A program made the translations under genes and the position numbers. Positions 7,792 to 16,395 of a stretch of 42,326 nucleotides of DNA are shown in pieces. The notes beneath the pieces are model-generated. The model made no database searches. It saw nothing but the letters and a program-made list of their open reading frames with translations, and was not told the DNA's origin. How positions within the stretch are numbered: the first letter of the stretch is position 1; every line of letters starts with the position of its first letter. Source of the stretch: CAZPUI01 sp964415525 (GTDB lineage: Bacteria; Acidobacteriota; Holophagae; Holophagales; Holophagaceae); NCBI GenBank assembly GCA_964415525.1, contig CAYQAS010000025.1:1-42326 (forward strand), read 5' to 3'.

Positions 7792-9843
7792 ATGTCCGAG
7801 CCGGTTCCCGCCGCCGCCCAGCCTTCCCCGTCCGCGCCCGAGAGCGTCGTGGCCCGCATGAAGGCGCTCCTGGACTTCTCCTGGGACATTTTGAGCCTGA
7901 TGGATGGGGAGGGCCGCCTCCTCTACAATTCACCCGCCGCCAAGCGGCTGCATGGCTTCGACATCTCGGAGATGGAGGGACGGAACACCTTCGAGTTCTT
8001 CCATCCCGAGGATGCCGCCAAGGTCGGTGCCGCCTTTCAGGACTGCCTCGCGCGCCCCGGTCGTCCCGTCCAGGTCACTTACCGATACGCCCGCAAGGAC
8101 GGCTCTTGGATCTGGATGGAGGCGGTGGCGGTCAACCTGCTGAGCAATCCCGCCGTGCAGGCCATCGTGGTCAATTCCCGGGATATCTCGGAACGCAAGG
8201 CCCACGAAGGCGAACTGGAGCGCCTGAACCGCCTCTACGAGATGCTCAGCCGCATCGGACGGAGCCTGATCCGCATCGAGACCCGGGAGGGATTGCTCCA
8301 AGAGATCTGCACCATCGCCGTGGAGTGTGGGGGCTTCCAGCTGGCCTGGATCGGCTGGGTGGATCCTGTGACTTACCAAGTCCTGCCCGTGGCCATGGCG
8401 GGACCGGGGGCGGGTTATCTGGAGGGCATCTCCGTATGGGCAGACGATCGACCCGAGGGCCGAGGCCCCACTGGGATCTGCATCCGGGAGGCGCGGCCCT
8501 TCATCTGCCAGGACTTCTCCAGTGATCCCATCACCGTGCCCTGGCAGGAAAGGGCTGCGGCCTTCGGACTGAGGGCTTCGGCCACCGTGCCCATTCACTT
8601 CCATGGAAGCGTTGCAGGGGCGCTGATGGTCTATGCCGGGGAGCCTGGTGTGTTCCAGGCGGGGGATGTCGCTTTGCTGGAGGAGGCTGCTGCCCACATG
8701 ACTTTCGGGCTCGAACATCTGGACTCGGTGGAGCAGAAGCGGCGATACCAGGCAGAACTCACCCAGAAACAGAAGATGGAGAGCCTGGGCAGCTTGGCGG
8801 GGGGCGTCGCCCACGACATGAACAACGTCCTGGGGGCCATCCTGGGGCTGGCCTCGGCCAACTTGGAGCAGCAGCCCCCAGGGTCGCCGGCGCATCAAGC
8901 CTTTGAAACGATCTCCAGGGCTGCGGTACGTGGTGGGCAGATGGTCAAGCGCCTCTTGGCCTTCTCCCGCCACAGCCCTTCGGAGGTTCGGGAACTGAAC
9001 CTGAATGAAATCGTCCGCGAGGAGGTGAGTCTCCTGGAGCGGACCACCTTGGCCCGGGTGAGCCTGGACCTGGACCTGACGCGGGACCTGCGGTCCATCC
9101 AGGGAGATCCCAGCGCCCTGACCCACGCCATCATGAACCTCTGCGTCAACGCCGTGGACGCCATGGGGGAGCGGGGCCATCTCCGTCTGCACACTCGCAA
9201 CCTGGACGACGGTCGCGTGGAACTCCAGGTGATGGACAACGGCTGCGGGATGACCCAGGAGGTCCTGGAGCGGGCCATGGACCCGTTCTTCACGACCAAG
9301 GGCCAGGACAAGGGCACGGGGTTGGGCCTCTCCATCGTCTACAGCACCATCGAGGCACACCGGGGCGAGATGGAGATCCGGAGTGAACCCGGCAGAGGCA
9401 CCCTGGTGACCCTGCGGTTCCCCGCCGACATCTGCAGGGCGTCGATCCCTGGAACCGTCGTCGAGGCCGCCTCCGAGGGCCAATCCTCGCCGCTCCAGGT
9501 GCTTCTGGTGGACGACGATGATCTGGTGCTCGAATCTCTCGCGATGGTGGTGGCTTCCCTGGGGCACCACGTGAGTGCGGTTTCAAGCGGAGAGGAGGCC
9601 CTGGCGCAGTTGGAATCGGGGCTGGTGGCAGATGTGGTGATCCTGGACATGAACATGCCGGGGCTTGGGGGAGCTGGAACCTTGCCGCGTCTCCGCCGCC
9701 TGAGGTCGACTTTGCCGGTCTTCCTGGCGACCGGACGGACGGATCAGACCGCCCTGGATCTTGTGCAAACCCATCCGCACACCACCCTGCTTGCCAAGCC
9801 TTTCAGTCTCAGAGAACTGAAGAATCACCTGGAGGCGCTGTAG
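7792..9843 (+). CDS. PAS-GAF hybrid sensor histidine kinase with C-terminal receiver
   Basis: A 683-residue cytoplasmic hybrid kinase with no transmembrane helices. A PAS domain spans about 20-140 (WDILSLMDGEGRLLYNS, then the PAC motif NSRDISERKA), and a GAF domain spans about 155-310. The HisKA-like helix SLAGGVAHDMNNVLGAI carries His341. A HATPase domain (about 440-555) includes NLCVNAVDAMG, the DNGCGM box and GTGLGLSIVYS. The C-terminal receiver begins at VLLVDDDD, with phosphoacceptor Asp in VVILDMNMPG (about 620). The ATG at 7792 has a GAGG 5 bp upstream. HDMNN kinases of this type usually return phosphate to their own receiver. No output regulator adjoins it, so its target is unknown. 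Confidence 0.9.
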   Translation: MSEPVPAAAQPSPSAPESVVARMKALLDFSWDILSLMDGEGRLLYNSPAAKRLHGFDISEMEGRNTFEFFHPEDAAKVGAAFQDCLARPGRPVQVTYRYARKDGSWIWMEAVAVNLLSNPAVQAIVVNSRDISERKAHEGELERLNRLYEMLSRIGRSLIRIETREGLLQEICTIAVECGGFQLAWIGWVDPVTYQVLPVAMAGPGAGYLEGISVWADDRPEGRGPTGICIREARPFICQDFSSDPITVPWQERAAAFGLRASATVPIHFHGSVAGALMVYAGEPGVFQAGDVALLEEAAAHMTFGLEHLDSVEQKRRYQAELTQKQKMESLGSLAGGVAHDMNNVLGAILGLASANLEQQPPGSPAHQAFETISRAAVRGGQMVKRLLAFSRHSPSEVRELNLNEIVREEVSLLERTTLARVSLDLDLTRDLRSIQGDPSALTHAIMNLCVNAVDAMGERGHLRLHTRNLDDGRVELQVMDNGCGMTQEVLERAMDPFFTTKGQDKGTGLGLSIVYSTIEAHRGEMEIRSEPGRGTLVTLRFPADICRASIPGTVVEAASEGQSSPLQVLLVDDDDLVLESLAMVVASLGHHVSAVSSGEEALAQLESGLVADVVILDMNMPGLGGAGTLPRLRRLRSTLPVFLATGRTDQTALDLVQTHPHTTLLAKPFSLRELKNHLEAL

Positions 9844-9958
9844 GCGACGGCAAGCGCGCCGCGGGTTCGGCTCGCGCGAGCGCCATTCGCAGCACCTCGA
9901 TGCCACAGGGGGAGGCGTACTGCTCGCCTTGGACGGGCTCCTCGTCCCGTCTTCCGTC

Positions 9959-10902
9959 TCAGTCCTGGTGCGGCTTCAGGTTGAGGCGGAAGAGCACGCT
10001 GCCCTTGGGGCCGGCGGGGCCCGCGTAGGCGAAGCCGAGGGATCGGTAGAAGGGTGTGGCGGCTTCCAGCGACTGGCCGGCGCGCGCCTGGAGCGCCTTG
10101 GCGCCACGGTCCGTGGCCAGATCGATGCAGGCGAGGGCGAGCTTGCGGCCCACCCGCTGCCGCCGGGCGTCCGGGTTAACCGCAATGAAGAGGAGCAGCG
10201 GTTCTTCCCGAGGGCGCCATTGGAAGGCGGCGCAGCCCTCCACCGTCGTCCCGCGGCAGGCCAGGAGCAGGTGCAGGTGCCGAGGCGCAGGCAGGGACTT
10301 CAGGAGCGCGCGCTCATCGTCCCGCAGGTAGCGGAGCGCCTCCGGGTTGGCGGCGAGCACGTCCTGCCACTCGGGATCGAGGCTGGGCGACCAGGGCACG
10401 ATGTCCAGTTCGTCCAGCATCCGCAGGGTCTGGCACTTCGGCAGGCGCTCCCGCACGGGCTGGCGTTCGAGGGCGGCCTCCAGGCGATCGAGCTGGTCGA
10501 TGAGGCCGCCGCCGGCCTCTTCCAGCACCTGTTCCAGCGCCGCGTGCTGATCGCTCCAGAGCGGCTGCATCCGCTCGTGAACGCGCCGGCCTTCCGGACT
10601 TAGCGTGAAGAGCCGCTTGCGGCGATCCGCGCCCTGGGCGGTTTCCATGACCAGTCCGGCTTCGCTCAGCTCCCGCACCACCTGCAGCACGGCGGTGTGG
10701 GTGACGCCGATGCGGGTGGCCACCTCCGTGGCGCTCGTTGGAGCGGTACGCCCCAGATCCTGGAAGACCAAGAACCAGCGGGGCTCAAAGGGCAGTCCGT
10801 GCTCGCGGTAGAGCGTGCCGGCGTCCTGAGCCAGGCGCTCTCCGAGGCGCTTGAGGCGCTGGGGAAGGCTCAGAAGGGGGAGGTCGGGAAGGGGGGGGGC
10901 AT
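9959..10902 (-). CDS. MarR-type HTH / GNAT acetyltransferase fusion regulator, start out of frame at a C9 run
   Basis: This is a bifunctional regulator. A winged helix typical of MarR (TSATEVATRIGVTHTAVLQVV, about 60 residues from the expected start) is followed by a GNAT domain with RRQRVGRKLALACI as the acetyl-CoA loop and FYRSLGFAYAG near the end. The coding frame is open from 10912 and includes a convincing N-terminal helix (RLKRLGERLAQDAG) not preceded by any in-frame ATG, GTG or, before the TTG at 10771, TTG. The ATG at 10902 is followed by nine Cs and enters a frame that stops ten codons later. One extra C would join it to MPPPLPDLPLLSLPQRL and the MarR domain. It is either a sequencing or assembly indel, or a slippage-prone switch. 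A TTG start at 10771 would remove the dimerisation helix. Confidence 0.75.
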
Positions 10903-10903
10903 G

Positions 10904-10913
10904 GACATATGTC
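10904..10913. promoter_or_regulatory. Palindromic operator-like site GACATATGTC
   Basis: A perfect 10 bp palindrome, GACATATGTC, extended by the imperfect arms ATG/TAT. It sits directly upstream of the presumed MarR-GNAT start codon (10902). A related half-site (GTCTGTATATCTG on the minus strand) lies about 25 bp further upstream. MarR proteins commonly repress their own promoters at such dyads, so autoregulation is likely. No Shine-Dalgarno is visible between this site and the ATG. Confidence 0.45.
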
Positions 10914-11049
10914 TATGGTTGCGAAAGTGGTTTCAGATATACAGACATTCTTGCACCCGCCAGGGGGGCTGATGGCTTGAGTGGGATCGACCCACGGGCA
11001 TGGGAGTTGGCTCGGCTCGTTTCAAAGGTTGGAAAGGGGTGCAACGAAG

Positions 11050-11088
11050 AGGCTCCTCCAGCACGCCTTCATGGCGGTCGAGGAGCCT
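11050..11088 (-). terminator. Hairpin downstream of hisS
   Basis: The 9 bp arms AGGCTCCTC and GAGGAGCCT enclose a smaller CGCC/GGCG stem. Read on the minus strand, the hairpin follows the hisS stop by about 45 nt and is followed by CTTCGTT, so the U-tract is weak. Confidence 0.5.
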
Positions 11089-11132
11089 TCCTGGTCTTGG
11101 GGCCGCGTAGGGTCGGTGGTCCCGATCGGGTT

Positions 11133-12374
11133 CTACTTCAGGCGGCTGACCACCTCTTCCAGCGGCCACTCCTCCTGGGTGCCTTCGGCGAGGTTCTTCG
11201 CCGCGACGACGCCCTTCTCCAGCTCGCCATCCCCCAGCAACAGGGCGAAGGCGTAGCCCTGGCGATTGGCGGTCTGCATGGCCTTCTTCAGGTTCGTGCC
11301 GCGGGTCTCCACGGTGAGGTCGAGGCCCAGGTCCCACCAGGCACGGGCCAGGGTCATGGCCTTGACCGTCGCGGTCGCGCCCATGGGGATGAGCAGGGCG
11401 CGCTTGGGCTGCGGGGCGTCGCCGTGGAGGGCCTGCATGAGCATGGCGAGGCGGTCGAGGCCGATGGCCCATCCGAAGGCCGGGACCTCGGGGCCGCCCA
11501 GCTGCTTCACGAGCCCGTCGTAGCGCCCACCACCGAGGAGCGCCGATTGGGCGCCCAGGTCGCTGGAGAGCACTTCGAAGGCCGTGCGGGTGTAGTAGTC
11601 CAGGCCGCGGACGAGACGCGGATCCTCCACGAAGGGGATCTCGAGCGCTATCAGCAGCTCCTTCAGGCGCTCGTGGTGAGCGCGGGAGGCGTCATCCAGG
11701 AAGTCGACGATCACGGGATGGCCTTCCAGCGCTTCCTGGCAGCCCTTCACCTTGCAGTCCAGGACCCGCAGCGGGTTGTCGGCGATCCGCCGATGGCAGT
11801 CGCCGCAGAATCGCTCGGCGCGGGCGTGGAAGAAGGTGCGGATGGCCTCGTGGAAGGCGGGGCGGCACTCCGGCGTGCCCACGCTGTTGATGCTGAGCTT
11901 CAGCTGCTTCAGACCCAGGGTGTTCAGCAGGCTGAAGAGCATGAGGAGGCTCTCCGCCTCGCTCTCGGGGGTTGCGACGCCAAAGCTTTCGGCACCGATC
12001 TGCCAGAACTGGCGATATCGGCCCGCCTGCATGCGCTCATACCGGAACTGCGGCCCGATGTAATAGAGCAGCTTCGGGTCGTTCGTCTCGAAGAACTTGT
12101 GCTGCACGGCAGCGCGCACGACGCCCGCGGTGTTCTCCGGGCGCATCACGACGTGGCGACCGCCCTTGTCCGTGAAGTCGTACATCTCCTTGTTCACGAT
12201 GTCGGAGCTTTCGCCCACGCTGCGCTTGAAGACCTCGATCTCCTCAAGAATGGGTGTGCGGATTTCCTGGTAGCCGTGGCGGTGGAAGATCGTGCGCGCC
12301 GCCTCCTCGATGCGATGGAACCACCGCATGTCGTTGCCGAAGAGATCCCGCGTGCCCTTGACCGCCTGTGCCAT
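11133..12374 (-). CDS. hisS: Histidyl-tRNA synthetase
   Basis: A 413-residue class II aminoacyl-tRNA synthetase that charges tRNA-His in the cytoplasm. The N-terminus MAQAVKGTRDLFGND and the motif 1 region IRTPILEEIEVF are typical. Motif 2 is at RYERMQAGRYRQFWQIG. The histidine-A signature is LVRGLDYYTRTAFEV. Motif 3 is at LLGGGRYDGLVKQLGG followed by AIGLDRLAML. The C-terminal anticodon-binding domain (about 320-413) ends in EEVVSRLK. The length is normal for bacterial HisRS. The ATG at 12374 has AGGAG about 8 bp upstream. The gene appears monocistronic, with a hairpin after its stop. Confidence 0.97.
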   Translation of the reverse strand: MAQAVKGTRDLFGNDMRWFHRIEEAARTIFHRHGYQEIRTPILEEIEVFKRSVGESSDIVNKEMYDFTDKGGRHVVMRPENTAGVVRAAVQHKFFETNDPKLLYYIGPQFRYERMQAGRYRQFWQIGAESFGVATPESEAESLLMLFSLLNTLGLKQLKLSINSVGTPECRPAFHEAIRTFFHARAERFCGDCHRRIADNPLRVLDCKVKGCQEALEGHPVIVDFLDDASRAHHERLKELLIALEIPFVEDPRLVRGLDYYTRTAFEVLSSDLGAQSALLGGGRYDGLVKQLGGPEVPAFGWAIGLDRLAMLMQALHGDAPQPKRALLIPMGATATVKAMTLARAWWDLGLDLTVETRGTNLKKAMQTANRQGYAFALLLGDGELEKGVVAAKNLAEGTQEEWPLEEVVSRLK

Positions 12375-12613
12375 GCCATCGCTCCTGACGGCCCGGACGG
12401 GGGCCGAACCTCCAGATTACCCGAGCCTCCGGACTCAGCCTTCCCGCCGGCCTGGAGCTGCTTGGCGACCCGGGCCCAGGTTCTCCCTGGGAATGAATGG
12501 AGGCGCGGGTGGCGGTGCCGGAGCTCGGCGCCACTCAACGAAGGTTACTGGATGTTCCGAATGCGCCTTGATGGAGTCCCTCCCGGCCGTTCTATCCTGC
12601 CAACGGAGATCCC

Positions 12614-13369
12614 ATGCGAACCCTGCTGCGAGCCCTGGCATTTCTGGCACTGCTGCCCCTTGGCGCGGGGGAGCCCGTGCGTCTCAAGGTGGCCCTGGAC
12701 GCGGGGCACGGCGGTGAGGATGTGGGAGCCAAGGGCCGCAAGGGGTTGTTGGAGAAGGACGCGAGCCTCGCCCTTGCTCTGGAACTGCGGCGGGTGCTGG
12801 AGGAGCGTGGCTTGGCGGTGGTGATGGTGCGGGCGGATGACAGTGCCGTGATCCTTCAGGAACGGGCCAAGGTCGCCAATGCTGCGGGGGCGGACCTCTT
12901 CGTCAGTCTGCACTTCAACGCCAGCCGCAGTCGCAAGGGGCGTGGCTCGGAGGTCTACTTCCTGAGCCTGGACCAGGGGGACGAGGATGCCCGAGCCCTG
13001 GCCGACCAGGAAAACACCGGGTCGGCGGCGGAAACGCCCCTTCCGGGGGTCGTGGCGGCCATCCTGGACGACATGGCCCAGAAGGCGTTCCTCGTTGATT
13101 CTGAGCGGCTCGCGGTGGCCGTCCAGGGGCAGCTCAACCGTTTGGGCAACATTCCCCAGCGGGGCGTCAAACAGGCGCCCTTCGCCGTGCTGCGCCGCGC
13201 CGCCATGCCCGCCGTGCTCGTGGAAGGCGCTTTCATCAGCAACCCGGCAGAGGAGGCCAAGCTCAAGGAGCCCGGTTTCCGAAAGAAGCTTGCCGAGGCC
13301 ATCGCCAAGGGCATCCAGCAGTTCCTGGCGACGGGAACGGGCGCCCGGCGCAAGGCGTTCAGAGACTGA
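12614..13369 (+). CDS. N-acetylmuramoyl-L-alanine amidase (Amidase_3)
   Basis: A 251-residue zinc amidase that cleaves the bond between MurNAc and the stem peptide, exported through the short signal peptide MRTLLRALAFLALLPLGAG. All active-site groups are present: His32 in DAGHGG, Glu47 in LLEKD, His100 in SLHFNA and the catalytic glutamate in VLVEGAFISN (about 213). The length corresponds to the catalytic domain alone, without the AMIN domain that localises E. coli AmiC or the LytC cell-wall repeats. It probably acts in daughter-cell separation or wall turnover. Its 3' end overlaps a convergent small ORF by 11 bp. Confidence 0.93.
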   Translation: MRTLLRALAFLALLPLGAGEPVRLKVALDAGHGGEDVGAKGRKGLLEKDASLALALELRRVLEERGLAVVMVRADDSAVILQERAKVANAAGADLFVSLHFNASRSRKGRGSEVYFLSLDQGDEDARALADQENTGSAAETPLPGVVAAILDDMAQKAFLVDSERLAVAVQGQLNRLGNIPQRGVKQAPFAVLRRAAMPAVLVEGAFISNPAEEAKLKEPGFRKKLAEAIAKGIQQFLATGTGARRKAFRD

Positions 13370-13586
13370 CGTCCTCCACGACCGTGAGGCCATGATCGGT
13401 CAGATCCAGCAGGTGCAGATCATCCAGGGTTACGACCGCTCCGACCACCTGTCCCTCTTTTACCAACGCCAGACGCTGGCCGAATTTGAGGCGCTCCAGC
13501 AGAGACACTGGAATGGGCTGCTCTACATCCGTCAGGTGCATGGCGCGATGGTCACGGAGGAAGGCGGCCAGGGGGAGGGAAGACAT
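13359..13586 (-). CDS. Small antitoxin-like hypothetical protein
   Basis: A 75-residue ORF with GGAG 7-8 bp before its ATG at 13586. It is convergent with, and overlaps by 11 bp, the 3' end of the amidase gene. Its middle, SLLERLKFGQRLALVKEGQVVGAVVTLDDLHLLD, resembles the beta-hairpin of Phd/YefM-type antitoxins, where a repeated GKPVAVLVS-like strand is followed by an acidic helix. No toxin gene adjoins it, and a true family match is not proven. It may be a solitary antitoxin or simply a small conserved protein. Confidence 0.6.
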   Translation of the reverse strand: MSSLPLAAFLRDHRAMHLTDVEQPIPVSLLERLKFGQRLALVKEGQVVGAVVTLDDLHLLDLTDHGLTVVEDVSL

Positions 13587-13764
13587 TTTAGGGCTCCGAG
13601 GATGTATCCATCATCCAGGTGCGGGGTGTGTCACCTTCGGTTAGGCCCATGGGTGACGGGGAGTGCCCCGATCAGTCCATGGAGCAACCCAAACACCACC
13701 TCAATTGCCCCCTTGTGGGTGGGATGTCGCAGGATAATGTCATGCAGCGACTGGACTTCCGTAA

Positions 13765-13790
13765 ACAGAGGCCCCGAAAAGGGCCTCTGT
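13765..13790 (-). terminator. Terminator of the ABC-2 exporter operon
   Basis: A 10 bp perfect stem (ACAGAGGCCC paired with GGGCCTCTGT) with a 6 nt loop lies 30 bp beyond the stop of the last operon gene. On the minus strand it is followed by TTAC, so the U-tract is short. Confidence 0.6.
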
Positions 13791-13819
13791 GGATATGAAT
13801 GGATATGAATTAATTCAGA

Positions 13820-14602
13820 TTATCCCTCGGCCTCACGACCCGCCAGTCCGAGGGCCGTGTTCTGAAGCTTGATGCCGCAGCCGATCCAGCACCCGATGCC
13901 GATGGCGATGAGCACCAGGGCGGCGAGCCAAGCGTCGGTGCTGATCTGTTGCTGGGAGACGATCTGGGTGGCCTGGATGCCACCGCCGCGGCTGCCGACG
14001 AGGCTCTCGATGTAGTGGAGGAAGGTGAACCGCTGCAGGTTGCCCGGCATGATCCGCACGAGGGGATCCCAAGCGAAGAAGATCAGGGCGCCCCAAAGTA
14101 CGCCCCGCTTGAAGAGCAGCGTGAGCAGGCTGAGGAAGCCCAGCTGGGCCCAGTAGGTCAGGACCAGGGTGAAGGCGATCAGCGGAAGGCGGTCCAGATC
14201 GAGCCCGAGCACGGGCAGGAAAAGGCTCGAGAGCACCAGCCAGGGGGCGCCCCAGGCGAACCAGAGCAGACCCTTGGCCATGGGCAGGACCCACACGGGC
14301 TGAGGCCGCACGAGCATGAGGGGGAGCGTGCGCTGCTCGATGTCCTCGCGGATGCCTGCCGGAGCTGCGACCAGGGCCAGGATCGGCAGGAGGAAGGGGA
14401 CGACAACCATGTGGAAGACAGACAGGGCCTGGGTGGGGGACACCGGCTCGTGCCGACGCACCAGGAGCACCACGAGGGTCAGCAGGGCCATGGGGGCCAC
14501 GGCGATGCAGGCCAGCACGATGCCCCGGGCCTGGAAGATGCGGGCGCGGTAGCCGCCGATCACGGCGAGGAGCGTCTGGAGGGGCGTGGGGATGGTTCGC
14601 AT
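13820..14602 (-). CDS. ABC-2 type permease (second module of the exporter operon)
   Basis: A 260-residue hydrophobic protein with about six transmembrane segments (for example GIVLACIAVAPMALLTLVVL, then VVPFLLPILALVAAP, and WLAALVLIAIGIGCWIGCG near the C-terminus). The motif GIREDIEQRTLPLMLVRP is typical of ABC-2 permeases of the NatB/CcmB-like sort. The ATG at 14602 has GTGAGG six bases upstream. A GTG at 14614, overlapping the stop of the ATPase gene, is an alternative. It is the last gene of a four-gene minus-strand operon and should pair with the ATPase immediately upstream. The substrate is unknown. Confidence 0.85.
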   Translation of the reverse strand: MRTIPTPLQTLLAVIGGYRARIFQARGIVLACIAVAPMALLTLVVLLVRRHEPVSPTQALSVFHMVVVPFLLPILALVAAPAGIREDIEQRTLPLMLVRPQPVWVLPMAKGLLWFAWGAPWLVLSSLFLPVLGLDLDRLPLIAFTLVLTYWAQLGFLSLLTLLFKRGVLWGALIFFAWDPLVRIMPGNLQRFTFLHYIESLVGSRGGGIQATQIVSQQQISTDAWLAALVLIAIGIGCWIGCGIKLQNTALGLAGREAEG

Positions 14603-14610
14603 GTCAGGCC

Positions 14611-15540
14611 TCACGCATGGTCCTTCGTCAGGTATTCGAAGACCGATTCCAGGTTCAGATCCAGCGGGTCCAGTGCCTTGAGGGGCAGTTCCCCGGCGAT
14701 GACCGCCGCCTGCACCTTCGGAAGGAAGGTGCGAGGGCTCTTCACGGAGACCACCGCCGCGCCATCTTCCATGGCCAGCCCCACCAGCTCGCCGTGTTCC
14801 ACCGCCCAGCGGGCGACCACCCGGGCGTCGTCCGCCGCCATGCGCAGTTCGACGGGATGGCGATCCAGCAGCTCGCGGATCTCCTGCACACTGCCCTCCG
14901 CCAGCAAGCGTCCCCGGAAGAGGAGCAGGATGCGGTCGGTGAGCTGGGCCACTTCGCTCAGGATGTGGCTCGAGACGAGGATGCGGGTGCGTCCCTCGCC
15001 CATCTTCCGCAGCAGGTCCATCAGTTGCAGACGGGCCTCGGGATCCAGCCCGTTGAAGGGCTCGTCCAGGATCAGGAGCTCGGGATCGTGCAGCAGCGCC
15101 TGGGCGAGCCGGATGCGCTGGCGCATGCCCTTGGACATGCGGCTGAAGGGCAGGTGTGCGCGGTCCGCCATGCCCACGGTCTCGATCACCCGTTTGAGGG
15201 CGGATTCCAGTTCCGTGCCCGTGAGGCCGGAGAGCTGCCCCATCATGCGGAGCCAGTGATGAGCCTTCAGCCCCGCAGGAAAACGGTCACCTTCCGGCAC
15301 CAGGCCGATGCGGGAAAGCACCTTGGGGTTTCTGAAGGGCTCTTCCCCGAAGACTTTCACGGAGCCGCCGCTGGCGGGAAGCAGGCCGCTCACCAGCTGG
15401 ATGAGGGTGGACTTGCCGGCGCCATTGGGGCCGAGCAGACCGGTGATGCCGCCGCCGTCCGGCAGGGCGAACGTGGTGGGGCTGAGCCCCAGGATCTCGC
15501 CGTAGAGCCGCGAGGCGCGTTCGAGGACCAGGGTGCTCAT
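14611..15540 (-). CDS. ABC transporter ATP-binding protein (second module)
   Basis: A 309-residue ATPase of the drug/Na+ exporter (DrrA/NatA-like) class. Walker A is GPNGAGKST, the signature is the variant MSKGMRQRIRLAQAL, Walker B is LLILDEPFNGLDP, and the switch histidine is in VSSHILSE. A C-terminal domain of about 80 residues follows. The start at 15540 (MSTLVLERAS) overlaps the stop of the upstream permease as ATGA, so the frame extending further upstream is not coding. It probably energises the permease encoded at 13820. Confidence 0.92.
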   Translation of the reverse strand: MSTLVLERASRLYGEILGLSPTTFALPDGGGITGLLGPNGAGKSTLIQLVSGLLPASGGSVKVFGEEPFRNPKVLSRIGLVPEGDRFPAGLKAHHWLRMMGQLSGLTGTELESALKRVIETVGMADRAHLPFSRMSKGMRQRIRLAQALLHDPELLILDEPFNGLDPEARLQLMDLLRKMGEGRTRILVSSHILSEVAQLTDRILLLFRGRLLAEGSVQEIRELLDRHPVELRMAADDARVVARWAVEHGELVGLAMEDGAAVVSVKSPRTFLPKVQAAVIAGELPLKALDPLDLNLESVFEYLTKDHA

Positions 15541-16394
15541 AGGGTTGCCTCGCTCGGGCGGGTGCGGGACCAGGCCAGGGCCAGCCAGAAGGTGCCATGC
15601 AGCAGGGTGCCCAGGATGGCGGTGAACCAGGATAGGGTCGGGTGGCTGACGCCGCAGAGCAGCTCGGGCCAGGCGGTGCCGAGGGCCTGCAGGGAGAGGA
15701 ACTCCGGCCAGTTCATCAGGCCGCTCATGAGGTTTCCGATGGCGGTGGTGCCGAAGTAGATGCCCACAAGCCATGCGGTGCCGGCCCGGGGCGTGCCCGC
15801 CATGGCGGAGGTGCCCACCGTGACCGCGCTCATCAGGGTGGCCATCACCGCGGCTGCCGGGATCAGCCGCAGGGGAAGGCTCACCCACACGGGGCCGTTC
15901 CCCTGGGCGATGAGCAGCGAGAGCAGCCAGGGCAGCAGGACGAAGGGCAGCATCACGGCGAATGCGAGAGCCGCCATGAATCCGGCCTTGGCCACCAGGT
16001 AGCCCCTGGGGCTCACGGGATGGGCATAGATGAGGGGCCGGGTGCGGTAGAGCGTGTCGCGGCTGATGATGCCGCCGCCCACCACCGCCAGGAACAGCCA
16101 GAGGAAGAAGAGCAGGGCGCCGTGCAGGTGGGCGGCCTGGTATTCCGGCCCCTGGGTGAGCAGGGCGTTGGCGAAGTCCTTGATCTGCCGGAGGCTGTTC
16201 TGGGAGTTCAGCTGGAACCGGACGTAGAGCATGGTGACCTGCACCAGCAGGGTGATGCCGAAGCCGAAGATGAAAAAGAGCCCGATCTTGTGGCGGAAGA
16301 GGCGCTTCAGCTCGAAGCGCGCGAGCACCATGCCGGAGTCCTGGCCGTGATCGAGGTTCGGGCGGGGGGGAAGGGTGGGGGCGTAGATCGGCAT
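15537..16394 (-). CDS. ABC-2 type permease (first module)
   Basis: A 285-residue integral membrane protein with about six predicted helices. They include HKIGLFFIFGFGITLLVQV near residue 36, LLFFLWLFLAVVGGGIISRD, and LAFAVMLPFVLLPWLLSLL. RDTLYRTRPLIYAHPVSPRGYL is the cytoplasmic loop usual for ABC-2 membrane subunits. The ATG at 16394 has GGGAG 8-9 bp upstream and sits 1 bp after the stop of the ATPase gene. An internal ATG at 16331 is a less likely start. It is the membrane partner of the ATPase encoded at 16396-17322. Confidence 0.87.
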   Translation of the reverse strand: MPIYAPTLPPRPNLDHGQDSGMVLARFELKRLFRHKIGLFFIFGFGITLLVQVTMLYVRFQLNSQNSLRQIKDFANALLTQGPEYQAAHLHGALLFFLWLFLAVVGGGIISRDTLYRTRPLIYAHPVSPRGYLVAKAGFMAALAFAVMLPFVLLPWLLSLLIAQGNGPVWVSLPLRLIPAAAVMATLMSAVTVGTSAMAGTPRAGTAWLVGIYFGTTAIGNLMSGLMNWPEFLSLQALGTAWPELLCGVSHPTLSWFTAILGTLLHGTFWLALAWSRTRPSEATL

Positions 16395-16395
16395 G

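Noticed and set aside
7930..9570. Long open frames opposite or overlapping strong genes (for example 7930-9570 minus, 11133-12374 plus, 38238-40121 minus)
   Set aside because: They mirror GC-rich genes with clear domains, have no ribosome binding sites and show arginine/glycine/alanine-rich or histidine-rich compositions typical of antisense shadows.
9929..9942. TTGGACGGGCTCCT as a third copy of the 385 bp element end
   Set aside because: Only 14 bp match, within a region with other weak symmetry; too short to call as a repeat, though mentioned as marginal in the element finding.
9844..9958. Minus-strand extension after the MarR-GNAT stop, reading DEEPVQGEQYASPCGIEVL
   Set aside because: It is open and GC3-rich for about 25 codons but lacks a start codon and overlaps the end of the opposite kinase gene; not enough for a gene call.
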